From Nostoc sphaeroides (lineage in GTDB: Bacteria > Cyanobacteriota > Cyanobacteriia > Cyanobacteriales > Nostocaceae), in assembly GCF_003443655.1 (NCBI RefSeq), contig NZ_CP031941.1:3036501-3100500 (forward strand): a stretch of DNA of 64,000 nt. Direction: 5' to 3'. Position numbers and translations under genes: made by a program. Shown here piece after piece: positions 48,938-57,864 of this stretch (position 1 is the first letter of the stretch; each line of letters begins with the position of its first letter). The notes under the pieces are model-generated. The model saw only the letters and a list, made by a program, of their open reading frames with translations. It was not told the origin of the DNA and ran no database searches.

Positions 48938-49173
48938 GACTTACGCATTAGATCCTCCTAAATCCTCCTTAAAAAGGAGGACTTTGAAAAGGTTATTGAG
49001 ACAGGTTTTGACCCTCCCTTCCTCCCGAAGCGGGTAGCGGGCTACGTCTGTTTTATATTTTTTAAGGTTGATCTACTTAATTAGGACTTACGCAAAACTA
49101 CACGCTGTAGGGGCAATTCATCAATTGCCCCTACCTGAGAATCAGGGTTTCGGCTATTGTTTGCGTAAGTCCT
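48936..49173. repeat. AGGACTTACGCA repeats between hpsB and hpsC
   Basis: A repeat end (AGGACTTACGCATTAGATCC) starts at the hpsB stop. A complete 91-bp element follows at 49083-49173, with perfect ends AGGACTTACGCAAA / TTTGCGTAAGTCCT and an inner GTAGGGGCAATT / AATTGCCCCTAC hairpin. Another solo end is at 32645-32658. Confidence 0.75.
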
Positions 49174-49213
49174 GTTAATGTCATATTTGTTATTTTTATC
49201 AGGCTGAAAATCT

Positions 49214-50266
49214 ATGACGAAAAGACATTTGAAATTGCTAGTGAATTTGTTCTGGGTCTATTCTAAAAAAAACCAAACAGCAGGCTTTACCCTTATAGAA
49301 CTTTTGATAGGACTCTTAATTGCTTCTATAATTATTTTGGCTTTGTTGTCACTGGTTGTAGATATCTTGCAAGTTGACAGCCGGGAAAATGCCCGCAATG
49401 AAACCCAACAGGAAATGCAGGGGGCATTAAACTATATGGCAGCAGAATTACGTGAGGCGGTGTATGTTTATGACAACAATTGTATGTCAACTACAGTTCA
49501 AGGTACTGCCGCAACCACAACTGCTACAGCTAGTGCTAATTATTGTCCAGGGCTGCAAAACTACTTACCAACATCATTAATTACTACTACTCAAAAACCT
49601 GTTCTGGCTTTTTGGAAACCGGAAGTAATTGATGACACTGGATCGAGTAGCTTGAATACTTTGGGTACTTGCAGTGGTATAACGAACGTAACAAAAAAAG
49701 AAGATTGTCAAGACCTTTTAGTTAAGCGTCGGACTTATACATTAGTTGTTTATTTACAATCAACTACTTCTGATATCACTTGGCGAGGAAAATCTCGGAT
49801 TATCAGGTATGAGCTAGATAAATATAGCAGTATCACCAGTAGTGATCTGGTTCAATCTACAGGATATGTAGACCCATCCGAAACAGATAGTACTTCCTTT
49901 CAAATGTGGCCAATAAAATCTAGTGATGGTACTAATCTGCAAGCATCTCTACCATCAGGAAGCGGCGTTAATGTTTTAGTAGATTTTGTTGATGCTCCTG
50001 ATGCAACAAATACTGGTACTATTCCTGGATGCGACACTGGTTATATCCGTAGTAACACTACAAGTAATAGCTTTTTTGCCTGTGTTAGGACTGCTGTGCC
50101 ACCTTCAGGATCAACAGCAGTTGCCAGTGGAGTCAATCAAGATGTAGTGATCTATCTCAGGGGTAATGCTAATGGGAAAACTGGAGTAACAAGTGATACT
50201 TATCGTCCAGTTTTACAAACTCAAGTACTGATACGTGGCGTTATTAATAAAATTCCAGAATCATAG
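49214..50266 (+). CDS. hpsC: Hormogonium polysaccharide pseudopilin HpsC
   Basis: This 350-residue protein has the prepilin site AG/FTLIELLIG (cleavage after G24, Glu29), a hydrophobic helix to about residue 46, then an exported domain with paired cysteines. Its size and order after hpsB fit HpsC, a PilW/GspJ-like pseudopilin. The gap to hpsB is widened by repeats, so the operon must be transcribed through them. No strong ribosome-binding site is visible before the ATG. Confidence 0.85.
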   Translation: MTKRHLKLLVNLFWVYSKKNQTAGFTLIELLIGLLIASIIILALLSLVVDILQVDSRENARNETQQEMQGALNYMAAELREAVYVYDNNCMSTTVQGTAATTTATASANYCPGLQNYLPTSLITTTQKPVLAFWKPEVIDDTGSSSLNTLGTCSGITNVTKKEDCQDLLVKRRTYTLVVYLQSTTSDITWRGKSRIIRYELDKYSSITSSDLVQSTGYVDPSETDSTSFQMWPIKSSDGTNLQASLPSGSGVNVLVDFVDAPDATNTGTIPGCDTGYIRSNTTSNSFFACVRTAVPPSGSTAVASGVNQDVVIYLRGNANGKTGVTSDTYRPVLQTQVLIRGVINKIPES

Positions 50267-50283
50267 CTGAATTATAAGTAAAG

Positions 50284-50814
50284 ATGAAAAAACAATTTAT
50301 ATCAGAGCAATCAGAAGGTGGTTTCACTTTAATTGAACTACTCGTAGTTATTCTCATGATTGGTGTGCTATCTGCGATCGCTGTTCCTAGTTGGCTGGGA
50401 TTTCTTAATCGCCAAAGGGTAAATACCGCACAAAAGACAGCATTAACAATATTACGTGATGCCCAAGCTAATGCCAAACGCGAAAGAGTAAAGTGGCAAG
50501 CTTGTTTTTGGGATGATGGCAATCAAGTTTTAGCTTCAATACAACCTGTAATTTCTTCAAATGAATGTCAAAGCACGAATGGAAAATCTTTGATTACAGA
50601 TGACTCTAAAGCAATTACATTTACTTCCACTTTTACTCAAAACCCTACTAACTACTATCGTGTACAGTTTAAGTATGATGGTTCTGTAAATGGAGTTGGA
50701 GAACTGGGTAGAATTATCTTCACGCCTCGAAATAGTAGTGGTACTAAAAGGTGCGTCATCGTTTCAACTATATTAGGCGCAATGCGGACTGATAAGGATA
50801 GTGGATGTAACTAA
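50284..50814 (+). CDS. hpsD: Hormogonium polysaccharide pseudopilin HpsD (GspH/FimT-like)
   Basis: This 176-residue pseudopilin has GG/FTLIELLVVILMIGVLSAI (cleavage after G13, Glu18) and a GspH/FimT-type C-terminal domain with two cysteines (C98 and C160-C175 region). It follows hpsC by 17 bp and completes the hpsA-D order. Such minor pseudopilins are thought to prime or cap a type II/IV-like filament used for polysaccharide export. Confidence 0.8.
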   Translation: MKKQFISEQSEGGFTLIELLVVILMIGVLSAIAVPSWLGFLNRQRVNTAQKTALTILRDAQANAKRERVKWQACFWDDGNQVLASIQPVISSNECQSTNGKSLITDDSKAITFTSTFTQNPTNYYRVQFKYDGSVNGVGELGRIIFTPRNSSGTKRCVIVSTILGAMRTDKDSGCN

Positions 50815-50874
50815 TCAATCTGAATAACTCTATTTAAATTAAAATATTATTAGTTTATTCAAATAAGGTATTGT

Positions 50875-51522
50875 GTGCTGAACTTACCAGCAATCTCAAA
50901 ACAGCACTTGATTATTTTTACTCGCTATCCAGAACCAGGGAAGACTAAAACCAGACTGATACCTGCCTTGGGAACTGTTGGTGCTGCCAATCTTCAACGG
51001 GAAATGACTGAACATACAATATTTCACGTTCAAGAATTGCAAAAAGCCATTGCCATATCTGTGGAAGTGAGATTTGCAGGTGGCGATTCGCAACTTATGC
51101 AAGACTGGCTGGGGTTAGATTTGGTTTACCAGTCTCAAGGTGAAGGGGATTTAGGTTCGCGGATGGCGCGATCGCTTTTCGAGGCTTTTCAATCTGATGC
51201 CACAAAAGTAATTATCATCGGTACAGATTGTCCTGGAGTTAATGCCCAGATTCTAGAGACAGCCTTTGAGAAGTTACACTCCTTTGATATGGTACTTGGC
51301 CCTGCGATCGATGGTGGATATTACTTAATTGGCTTACGGCAACCCATCCCGGAGTTATTCGTTAACATCGAGTGGGGAACTGCTCAAGTATTCCAGAAAA
51401 CCGTGGACATTGCTCAGAAACTTAATTTATCTTATGTGAACTTGTCGCCTTTAGCTGATGTTGACCGACCGGAGGATCTGCCGATTTGGGAACAAGCCCT
51501 TGCAAGGGAGATGGAAAAATAA
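50875..51522 (+). CDS. DUF2064/TIGR04282 glycosyltransferase
   Basis: This 215-residue GT-A-like protein has the N-terminal LIIFTRYPEPGKTKTRL nucleotide-binding motif, IIIGTDCPGV with the metal-binding Asp, and VLGPAIDGGYYLIGL. The family (TIGR04282, rSAM-associated or arsenosugar-type glycosyltransferase) acts on small substrates. An AAGG site precedes the GTG start at 50875. It may share the hps transcript, since it follows hpsD by 60 bp, but a role in that pathway is not established. Confidence 0.88.
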   Translation: MLNLPAISKQHLIIFTRYPEPGKTKTRLIPALGTVGAANLQREMTEHTIFHVQELQKAIAISVEVRFAGGDSQLMQDWLGLDLVYQSQGEGDLGSRMARSLFEAFQSDATKVIIIGTDCPGVNAQILETAFEKLHSFDMVLGPAIDGGYYLIGLRQPIPELFVNIEWGTAQVFQKTVDIAQKLNLSYVNLSPLADVDRPEDLPIWEQALAREMEK

Positions 51523-51528
51523 GGGAAA

Positions 51529-51679
51529 TAAGTAGTCGGACAAAAATATTTACAGTCATTGCGAGCGTTCGCGCAGCGTCTCGTAGAGAAGCGAAGCAAT
51601 CCCAGCCCTTGCGATTGCTTCATTCCGCTTCGCTCCATTCGCAATGACATTGTGTAATTAATTCTGTCTGACTACTTAT
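51529..51679. mobile_element. AAGTAGTC-ended palindromic element
   Basis: AAGTAGTCGGACAAAA at the left matches the right-end complement AAGTAGTCAGACAGAA. Inside, GTCATTGCGAGCG faces CGCAATGAC, and a TTGCGCAGCGTCTCGTAGAG-type repeat, found throughout Nostoc-like genomes, fills the core. Confidence 0.65.
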
Positions 51680-51720
51680 AGCGATTTTTATATGGATGCA
51701 AAAGTGGATGCAAAAGCCAC

Positions 51721-51829
51721 TAGTGGTCTGTCTCATTAATTCTGATTGATTAGTTTGTTACCAAAACCCTGTAAAGACGCGAAATTTCGCGTCTCTGCAA
51801 CCCCGCAAAATTAATGGGACAGGCCATTA
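51721..51829. mobile_element. TAGTGGTCTGTC-ended palindromic element
   Basis: TAGTGGTCTGTCTCATTAATT and AATTAATGGGACAGGCCATTA pair at 18 of 21 positions. The inner hairpin AGACGCGAAA/TTTCGCGTCT resembles that of the 34651 element. Confidence 0.7.
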
Positions 51830-52121
51830 GGGGGATACATTTGTCACAGGTGTCAACTTAAGCTAAAAGTCAGTAGACCGAAAACTTTTGCGATCGCTCT
51901 GTGATGGATACTTGCGAATCTGATTATTGCCTAAAAAACTGTACTTTTTGATACAAATTTTGGAAGATTTGTTGAGAGATATTATATAAGCAAAACTAAT
52001 ATTTTGAAGACTAAGGTAAGGGTAGCTCTCGCACCAGAACAATCTTCTGGTGCTGGTCTTGGAATTTTTGTAAAGTATTGGGGTGAAGAAGCAAAATTTT
52101 TGACGATTAGGATTAATTAGT

Positions 52122-53269
52122 TTGGCTATGACTGCAACCACCCCAGTTCTAACTGATAGTAAAACTTTGAACGAAGTAGTGAACTGTTTAACTGAAAATA
52201 TTCCAATTCAGACTCAAGGCAAGTGTGAACAACAAAATATCTTTGAAATTCTAATTCGAGCAGCCACCCAAAAAGATAGTATTGAAAATACTAGCAAAGT
52301 CTTAAAAAATGTTCCTACAAGTAATGACATACGTTACCATTTAGAGAAATATTCAGACCTAAAATCTCTGGAATTAGACTTAAATACAGCACTACAAAGT
52401 CGCTTGCCAGATGGAATTCGACAGGGAAAACAAAAAATAGCCATTGACTTTAACTTAATTCCTTATTATGGTGAACCGACACTCTTTAGTTGCACCATAT
52501 ATTTACAGAAGTCAAGCGAAAAGTGGCACTTGTTCTTTTTATGCCTACGCTACTGTCTATGTAATTAAGAAGAATAAACGAGTCACCTTAGCTATTAAAG
52601 CTATTCAACAACAAAATACTTTAGTGGCAATTATCACTTACCTTTTAGCACTGATTGAGCCTTTAAATCTTCAAGTCGAAAGATTGTATTTAGACCGGGA
52701 GTTCTTCTGTGTACCAGTGATTAGATGGTTACAAGCTTTGGATATTCCTTTTGAAATGCCAGTTATTATTCGAGGCAAACATGGCGGAACTAGACAATTA
52801 ATTAGAGGGCGGCGTAGTTACAAGACTAGTTATACTTTAAACAGCGATAAATATGGCTCAGTTACTTTTAATGTGTGGATAGTTTGTACATATAAAAATG
52901 GTAAAAGACTTTTCGCTTGGGCGGGAGTTTTTTATTTACGCCGTTTATAAAGTTAAGCTGTCATTACATTCAATACATGATGACTACCGTCTTCGTTTCG
53001 GAATTGAAAGTAGCTATCGGATGAAAAATCAATGTCGCATTAAAACTACTATTAAAAATCCTACCATTAGACTTCTATTTGTAGCTTTATCATTTTTAAT
53101 TATTAATATTTGGATTTACCTCGTATGGCATTATCTTAGCCGTTTAAAAAGAAGCAGACGACAAGTTTTTTCTCATTTATTTACCCTCAAACAGATGCTT
53201 GAGTTTTTACGTCAAGTAGTAGACCGCAACTATGGAGTAAAGAGCGAAGTTTGTTTACCATCTGGGTGA
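52122..53269 (+). pseudogene. ISH3-like DDE transposase, two frameshifts
   Basis: Three overlapping reading frames give one transposase split at about 52480 and about 52910. Frame one ends after IAIDFNLIPYYGEP (first catalytic Asp). Frame two carries YRSQAKSGTCSFYAYAT and LYLDREFF (second Asp). Frame three carries RFGIESSYRMKNQ (catalytic Glu) and the C-terminus. Order and motifs fit the ISH3-type DDE family. Each break shifts the frame by +1. Clear terminal inverted repeats were not found, so element ends are undefined. Confidence 0.85.
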
Positions 53270-53700
53270 TTTTGGTTGATTTCCGAGATATTTAATAAGT
53301 TTTACTTATTTATTATCCAGAGCAGTCAGCTTTTTTATATTCCCTAAGAAAACGGTATCATACACTACTATTTTTTAGCGATCGCAGAACTTTTAGGTCT
53401 ACTGAAAGTAGCTTAACTGTTGGGTTCCTCACCCGCCTGGGAATAAATTCCTTTGGCTTTTAGCTAAAGTCTACTGAAGTAGACTAAAGATTTTTGGCTA
53501 TATTTATATTTAGTCATCTCTGAGATGACTACTGTACATAACAAATGTTACTCTGGCCTAGTTGAAAACCAAGAGGCAGATAGCCTTTACCAATATTGAA
53601 TCTGCTTTGTGTTTCTATACAATAGTCACGGTCATAGGCACAATATTCAAGTAGCTTGAAATATGAAAATCACTCGTATTCACCGCCAGTTCAAAAAACT
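53270..53700. other. Gap with two short palindromes
   Basis: AGTCTACTGAAGTAGACT and TAGTCATCTCTGAGATGACTA hairpins lie at about 53468-53535. Remaining sequence is A+T-rich with no gene. It probably contains the hpsJ-like promoter. Confidence 0.6.
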
Positions 53701-54543
53701 ATGGTCAACCGTTTTACTTCCGTGAGTACTGCCCTCACACTTAAGGTAGTTGGAATAATTTGCATTTTGTCCTTTTTTGTTGACTTTTTGATTCTATTGT
53801 TACCTTTTCAACCGACTGATCGGGTATGGCAAATCAACTTGGCAACAGCGGTAGTTGATCGTGGAATTGTGCCTCTAGTCGGTTTGGGTCTGCTGTTTGC
53901 TGCCTATTGGATTGATACTGCTGATGCAGCAAGCGATCGCCCCCAAGGGATCGATTTAAGATTTCCCGCCGTGATCCTCTCAAGTATTTTAGGGTTGATG
54001 TTCTTGCTGATTTTTCCCCTGCATCTCAATAACGTCAATCAAGCGAAGGCTCAAACAGTTAACCGCATCGCCCAAGAAGCAGATCAGGCAGAAAATCAAC
54101 TAAACGCTCGGTTCTCGCAATTGCAAGCACAACTGACTACTGATCAAGGAAAAGCTCAACTCGAACAACTGCGAAACCAAACCAAAGCTCAGTTTAGTGA
54201 AATCCTCAAAGATGACCAGAGATATAAGCAAGCACTTGAAAGCTCTCAAATTCCCGCAAATATCAAAGAGTTATTGAAGAAGGCTAAAACAGATCCCCAA
54301 GCACTTGAAAAAGCTATCGAACAACAAACAGATATTCAGACGCTGCGAACTCAACAACTGAGCCAAGTTCGCCAGCGCAGAGACGAAGCAGATAAACAAG
54401 CTAAAGATACTGCTTGGAAGTCTGGACTGCGGATTGGGATTAGCAGTTTACTGTTGTCCATTGGTTACATTATCATCGGCTGGACAGGCCTAAGAGGTAG
54501 GGGTGCTGTACAAGGTGGTAAACCTAGAGCTACTGCACGCTAA
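53701..54543 (+). CDS. HpsJ-like membrane protein
   Basis: This 280-residue protein has hydrophobic helices at about 12-35, 55-75 and 90-110, a long Gln/Glu/Ala-rich coiled coil (about 115-235), and a final helix near 245-265. The layout and the PFQPTDRVWQINLATAVVDRGIVPLVGL segment fit the HpsJ family of hormogonium polysaccharide proteins. Location 2.9 kb from hpsD supports this. The ATG at 53701 is preferred over a TTG 45 bp upstream. Confidence 0.65.
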   Translation: MVNRFTSVSTALTLKVVGIICILSFFVDFLILLLPFQPTDRVWQINLATAVVDRGIVPLVGLGLLFAAYWIDTADAASDRPQGIDLRFPAVILSSILGLMFLLIFPLHLNNVNQAKAQTVNRIAQEADQAENQLNARFSQLQAQLTTDQGKAQLEQLRNQTKAQFSEILKDDQRYKQALESSQIPANIKELLKKAKTDPQALEKAIEQQTDIQTLRTQQLSQVRQRRDEADKQAKDTAWKSGLRIGISSLLLSIGYIIIGWTGLRGRGAVQGGKPRATAR

Positions 54544-54657
54544 TCCATTATCGGTATGGCAGTAGGACGTTTGACGGCTTGTACTGCCATACGCCTAATA
54601 TCTAGTAACAATAAAAAGGCAATTATCACTTAGTAAAATCGCTATAAAACTTGGGTA

Positions 54658-55554
54658 ATGTTCTCAATTTACATACTGACATATAACGAAGAGTTAGATA
54701 TTGCTGCTTGTATCGAATCGGCGATGCTATCGGATGACATCATTGTTGTGGATTCATGCAGTAGCGATCGCACTGTGGAAATCGCCAGGCGCTATCCCAT
54801 CCGCGTCATCCAACACGCTTTTGAAAGCCACGGCCGCCAACGCACCTGGATGTTAGAGTCTATCCCGCCGAAGCACGAATGGGTTTACATTCTCGAAGCT
54901 GACGAGCGGATGACACCAGAACTGTTCGCTGAATGCGAAAAGGCAAGTCAGAGTGTTGACTACATCGGTTACTACGTGGCTGAACGTGTCATGTTCATGA
55001 ATCGTTGGATTCGCTACAGCACACAGTATCCCCGTTACCAAATGCGCCTCTTTTGCCACGGTAAGGTATGGTTTACAGATTATGGTCATACTGAACGGGA
55101 AGTTTGTGAGGGTGCAACTAGCTTTTTAAAAGAGACATACCCACATTACACTTGTAGCAAAGGTTTGAGCCGATGGATTGACAAGCATAACCGTTATTCT
55201 ACAGACGAAGCTCAAGAAACGCTATATCAACTAGAACAGGGAAAGGTCAACTGGCAAGATTTATTCTTTGGCAAATCGGAAGTCGAAAAACGCCGCGCCT
55301 TGAAAGATTTGTCTTTGCGTTTACCCGCCAGACCGTTGCTACGCTTTGTATATATGTATTTTATCTTAGGCGGCTGTTTAGATGGACGCGCCGGAATTGC
55401 TTGGTGTACATTGCAGGCATTCTACGAATATCTGATTTTGCTCAAAGTCTGGGAAATGAAGTATTTACCAAAACCTAATTTAGAGGCAACAGCAATTCTG
55501 ACACAGGAGATTACACAACAGAATTCTGAAACGACACAGGCTGATGTGGCGTAA
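54658..55554 (+). CDS. Family 2 glycosyltransferase (WaaE-like)
   Basis: This 298-residue GT-A enzyme begins MFSIYILTYNEELDIAACIES, with VVDSCSSDRT and the EADERMTPEL metal/sugar-binding motif, then RYQMRLFCHGKVWF and GHTERE. This is the KdtX/WaaE-like branch of family 2. It lies 115 bp after the HpsJ-like gene on the same strand and may modify the same polysaccharide. A HIP1-containing hairpin follows its stop. Confidence 0.87.
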   Translation: MFSIYILTYNEELDIAACIESAMLSDDIIVVDSCSSDRTVEIARRYPIRVIQHAFESHGRQRTWMLESIPPKHEWVYILEADERMTPELFAECEKASQSVDYIGYYVAERVMFMNRWIRYSTQYPRYQMRLFCHGKVWFTDYGHTEREVCEGATSFLKETYPHYTCSKGLSRWIDKHNRYSTDEAQETLYQLEQGKVNWQDLFFGKSEVEKRRALKDLSLRLPARPLLRFVYMYFILGGCLDGRAGIAWCTLQAFYEYLILLKVWEMKYLPKPNLEATAILTQEITQQNSETTQADVA

Positions 55555-55565
55555 ATTTTGAAGTA

Positions 55566-55598
55566 GCGATCGCCTACTTGTCCGTCGTGGGCGATCGC
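55566..55598 (+). terminator. Hairpin built from two HIP1 sites
   Basis: GCGATCGCC and GGCGATCGC form a 9-bp perfect stem 11 bp after the glycosyltransferase stop. An A-rich rather than U-rich tail follows, so termination is plausible but unproven. Confidence 0.5.
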
Positions 55599-56047
55599 AA
55601 AATTCAGAAGTATAGTAGCACATCTGTGCTATAATAGTCGGTCTTACATTTAAACAAAAACTTTTATAATCATAAATTAATATTTTTAACGGAACATTTT
55701 CATAAAAGCCTCTCCTGCTCAACTGACCAGATAAAACAATTCCTCTGTTTACCCGCTCGTACTTTCACAATCATGAGCAGCTTTTGATTGAGCGCGGTAG
55801 ATTAGTAATACATAAGGACTTGCAACAATCGTTTACAAGTCTTACAAATAAAAGTAACATCCTTTGAAAATAACTAGTCGGTATCAGATTGGTTAATGTC
55901 TATGTGTATGCTTGTAGGAAAATAGCTGATTTCCAGCAACAAGTACGTGTTTTTGTGTCAGCAGCCAATTTGCTAACGTTTTAGACAGTTACTTGCGGTA
56001 AAAACTGCCTAAAGTTAAAGTCTTCGGAATTTGACGAATCTGCTGGT
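55599..56047. other. Gene-free gap
   Basis: This is A+T-rich sequence without a coding pattern, known repeat family or RNA that I recognise. It presumably holds the DUF502 gene promoter. Confidence 0.5.
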
Positions 56048-56812
56048 ATGAATACCAATAACAAAAGTTCCTCTAGCTTAAAACAGGAGAATCGGGGCTT
56101 GGTAATCGATCGCCTAAAACAGGACTTAAAAAACGACCTGATCGCTGGTTTGTTGGTAGTAATTCCCCTAGCAACTACTATCTGGCTAACGATTACCATT
56201 GCTACTTGGGTAATCAACTTCCTCACCCAAATTCCCAAACAACTGAATCCCTTTGATGGGTTAAACCCAGTTCTAGTAAATTTACTTAATTTATTGGTAG
56301 GTTCCGCTGTACCGCTACTAAGTATTTTATTGATGGGCTTGATGGCTCGCAATATTGCTGGGCGGTGGTTGTTAGATTTTGGCGAACGATTATTACAGGC
56401 AATTCCTTTAGCAGGACAGGTATACAAAACCCTCAAGCAGCTTTTAGAAACAATACTAAAAGATTCTAATGGCAAGTTTCGCCGGGTAATTTTGGTAGAG
56501 TATCCCCGCCGAGGAATTTGGGCGATCGCTTTTGTTACTGGTGCAATCAGTAGTGATATCCAAGCCCAGATGCCTCGCCCTGTGCTAAGTGTTTTTATAC
56601 CCACTACGCCCAATCCGACTACCGGATGGTACGCAGTAGTTCCTGAAGATGAGGTGGTAAACCTCTCCATGTCCATTGAAGACGCCTTTAAAATAGTTGT
56701 ATCAGGTGGCATTGTCGCCCCCAATACGCCCTTGGTTTTACCCAAAGAGTCCACACTGGAAGTGAAACACAACGAAATCAAGCAGCAGGTTATTCCTGTT
56801 GAAGAAAGTTAA
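56048..56812 (+). CDS. DUF502 membrane protein
   Basis: This 254-residue protein has two long membrane helices (about 30-55 and 75-100) and a C-terminal soluble domain containing RVILVEYPRRGIWAIAFVTG and FIPTTPNPTTGWYAVVPEDEV. These are typical DUF502 motifs. The family is widespread in cyanobacteria and plants (COV-like) but its biochemical role is unknown. It is upstream of nusB and ftsY on the same strand. Confidence 0.9.
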   Translation: MNTNNKSSSSLKQENRGLVIDRLKQDLKNDLIAGLLVVIPLATTIWLTITIATWVINFLTQIPKQLNPFDGLNPVLVNLLNLLVGSAVPLLSILLMGLMARNIAGRWLLDFGERLLQAIPLAGQVYKTLKQLLETILKDSNGKFRRVILVEYPRRGIWAIAFVTGAISSDIQAQMPRPVLSVFIPTTPNPTTGWYAVVPEDEVVNLSMSIEDAFKIVVSGGIVAPNTPLVLPKESTLEVKHNEIKQQVIPVEES

Positions 56813-57015
56813 ATTGGGGACTAGGGATTGGGGACTGGGTGAAGATGAGTATGTGGATTCATACCCTAAGCAAATCTTAAAATAATTTCTTTCCTAGTAC
56901 CCAGTATCCAGTACCTTCTTAGCGTAATTTTGTTGTTTGACTGTACCAAATTTGATATGATTGCAAGTTTGCCCCGTCTAGTTAATCTGTTATCACCTAA
57001 TCACCCCTCAGTTTT

Positions 57016-57657
57016 ATGCAACCTCGGAAACCCCAGCAAATTGCTCGTGAATTGGCGCTTTTAAGCCTTAGCCAATTGCCAGTCAACCCAAAAAAATTAG
57101 ATAAGTTGGAAGACGATCAACTAGTATCCAAATTGCTGCTAGGAGCAGTACGCACTTTGACCTCAGAAGTGCAAGATACCCTCGATAATGCCGCAGGTGA
57201 ACTGCAACGCAGTAACGATCGCCTCTTAAGTAGCCAAACTCGGGCCTCCGATCTCAATAGTGCCAGAACAATGCTGCAAGAAGCGATCGCCTGCACCCAG
57301 ACAGCAATCAATCAGTTGGGTACGGCAGTTGATTTTCCAGTATTAATTCAGTTAGCTAATCAGGACAAGGGAGTACGGAATTACGCTAAAGAGCTTGTGA
57401 TTACCGTCAACGAAAATCGACAGATTATAGATGAACTCCTTTCTACTGCCTTAGTAGATTGGCAAGTAACTCGCCTCGCCCAAATAGACCGCGATATCTT
57501 GCAAATCGCTGTGGCTGAAATGAAGTTTTTAGGAGTTCCAGACAGTATCGCCATCAACGAAGCTGTGGAACTAGCCAAACGCTACAGTGGAGACGATGGT
57601 CATCGGTTTATTAACGGTGTTTTGCGCCGAGTCACTGAGCAGAAAAAAACAGCATAG
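57016..57657 (+). CDS. nusB: Transcription antitermination factor NusB
   Basis: This 213-residue all-helical RNA-binding protein helps RNA polymerase read through rRNA operons. The family pattern is clear at both ends: [13 protein letters not shown] at the N-terminus and [38 protein letters not shown] at the C-terminus. It is longer than E. coli NusB (139) because of an internal cyanobacterial extension (about 35-110). It precedes ftsY. Confidence 0.95.
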   Translation: MQPRKPQQIARELALLSLSQLPVNPKKLDKLEDDQLVSKLLLGAVRTLTSEVQDTLDNAAGELQRSNDRLLSSQTRASDLNSARTMLQEAIACTQTAINQLGTAVDFPVLIQLANQDKGVRNYAKELVITVNENRQIIDELLSTALVDWQVTRLAQIDRDILQIAVAEMKFLGVPDSIAINEAVELAKRYSGDDGHRFINGVLRRVTEQKKTA

Positions 57658-57864
57658 CCTTTTTGACTTGCCAAAGTGAGAGGGATGAGGGAGATGAGGG
57701 AGCAGGGGAAAAAGAACTATTGATTATTGACCAATGCCCAATACTTCGACTTCTCTACGAGACGCTACGCGAACGCTCAGTACAAGTGCCCGATGCCCAA
57801 TGCCCTAAGTTAAATTAAACTCAAAACTTATAACTATTAAACTCATATAACCAATACTGCTGCA
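57658..57864. other. Short repeat-containing nusB-ftsY spacer
   Basis: It contains GGGATGAGGGAGATGAGGGAGCAGGGG-type tandem units (near 57682) and a CTCTACGAGACGCTACGCGAACGCTCAG dispersed repeat (near 57754) of the kind that recurs at 51560-51600. Confidence 0.75.

Larger units (their letters stand above)
51523..52121. other. Repeat-filled gap before the transposase
   Basis: Two palindromic elements (51529-51679 and 51721-51829) occupy most of the gap. The rest (51830-52121) shows a HIP1-type site and a CCAGAAG/CTTCTGG-like dyad near 52033-52052, with no gene. Confidence 0.65.
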
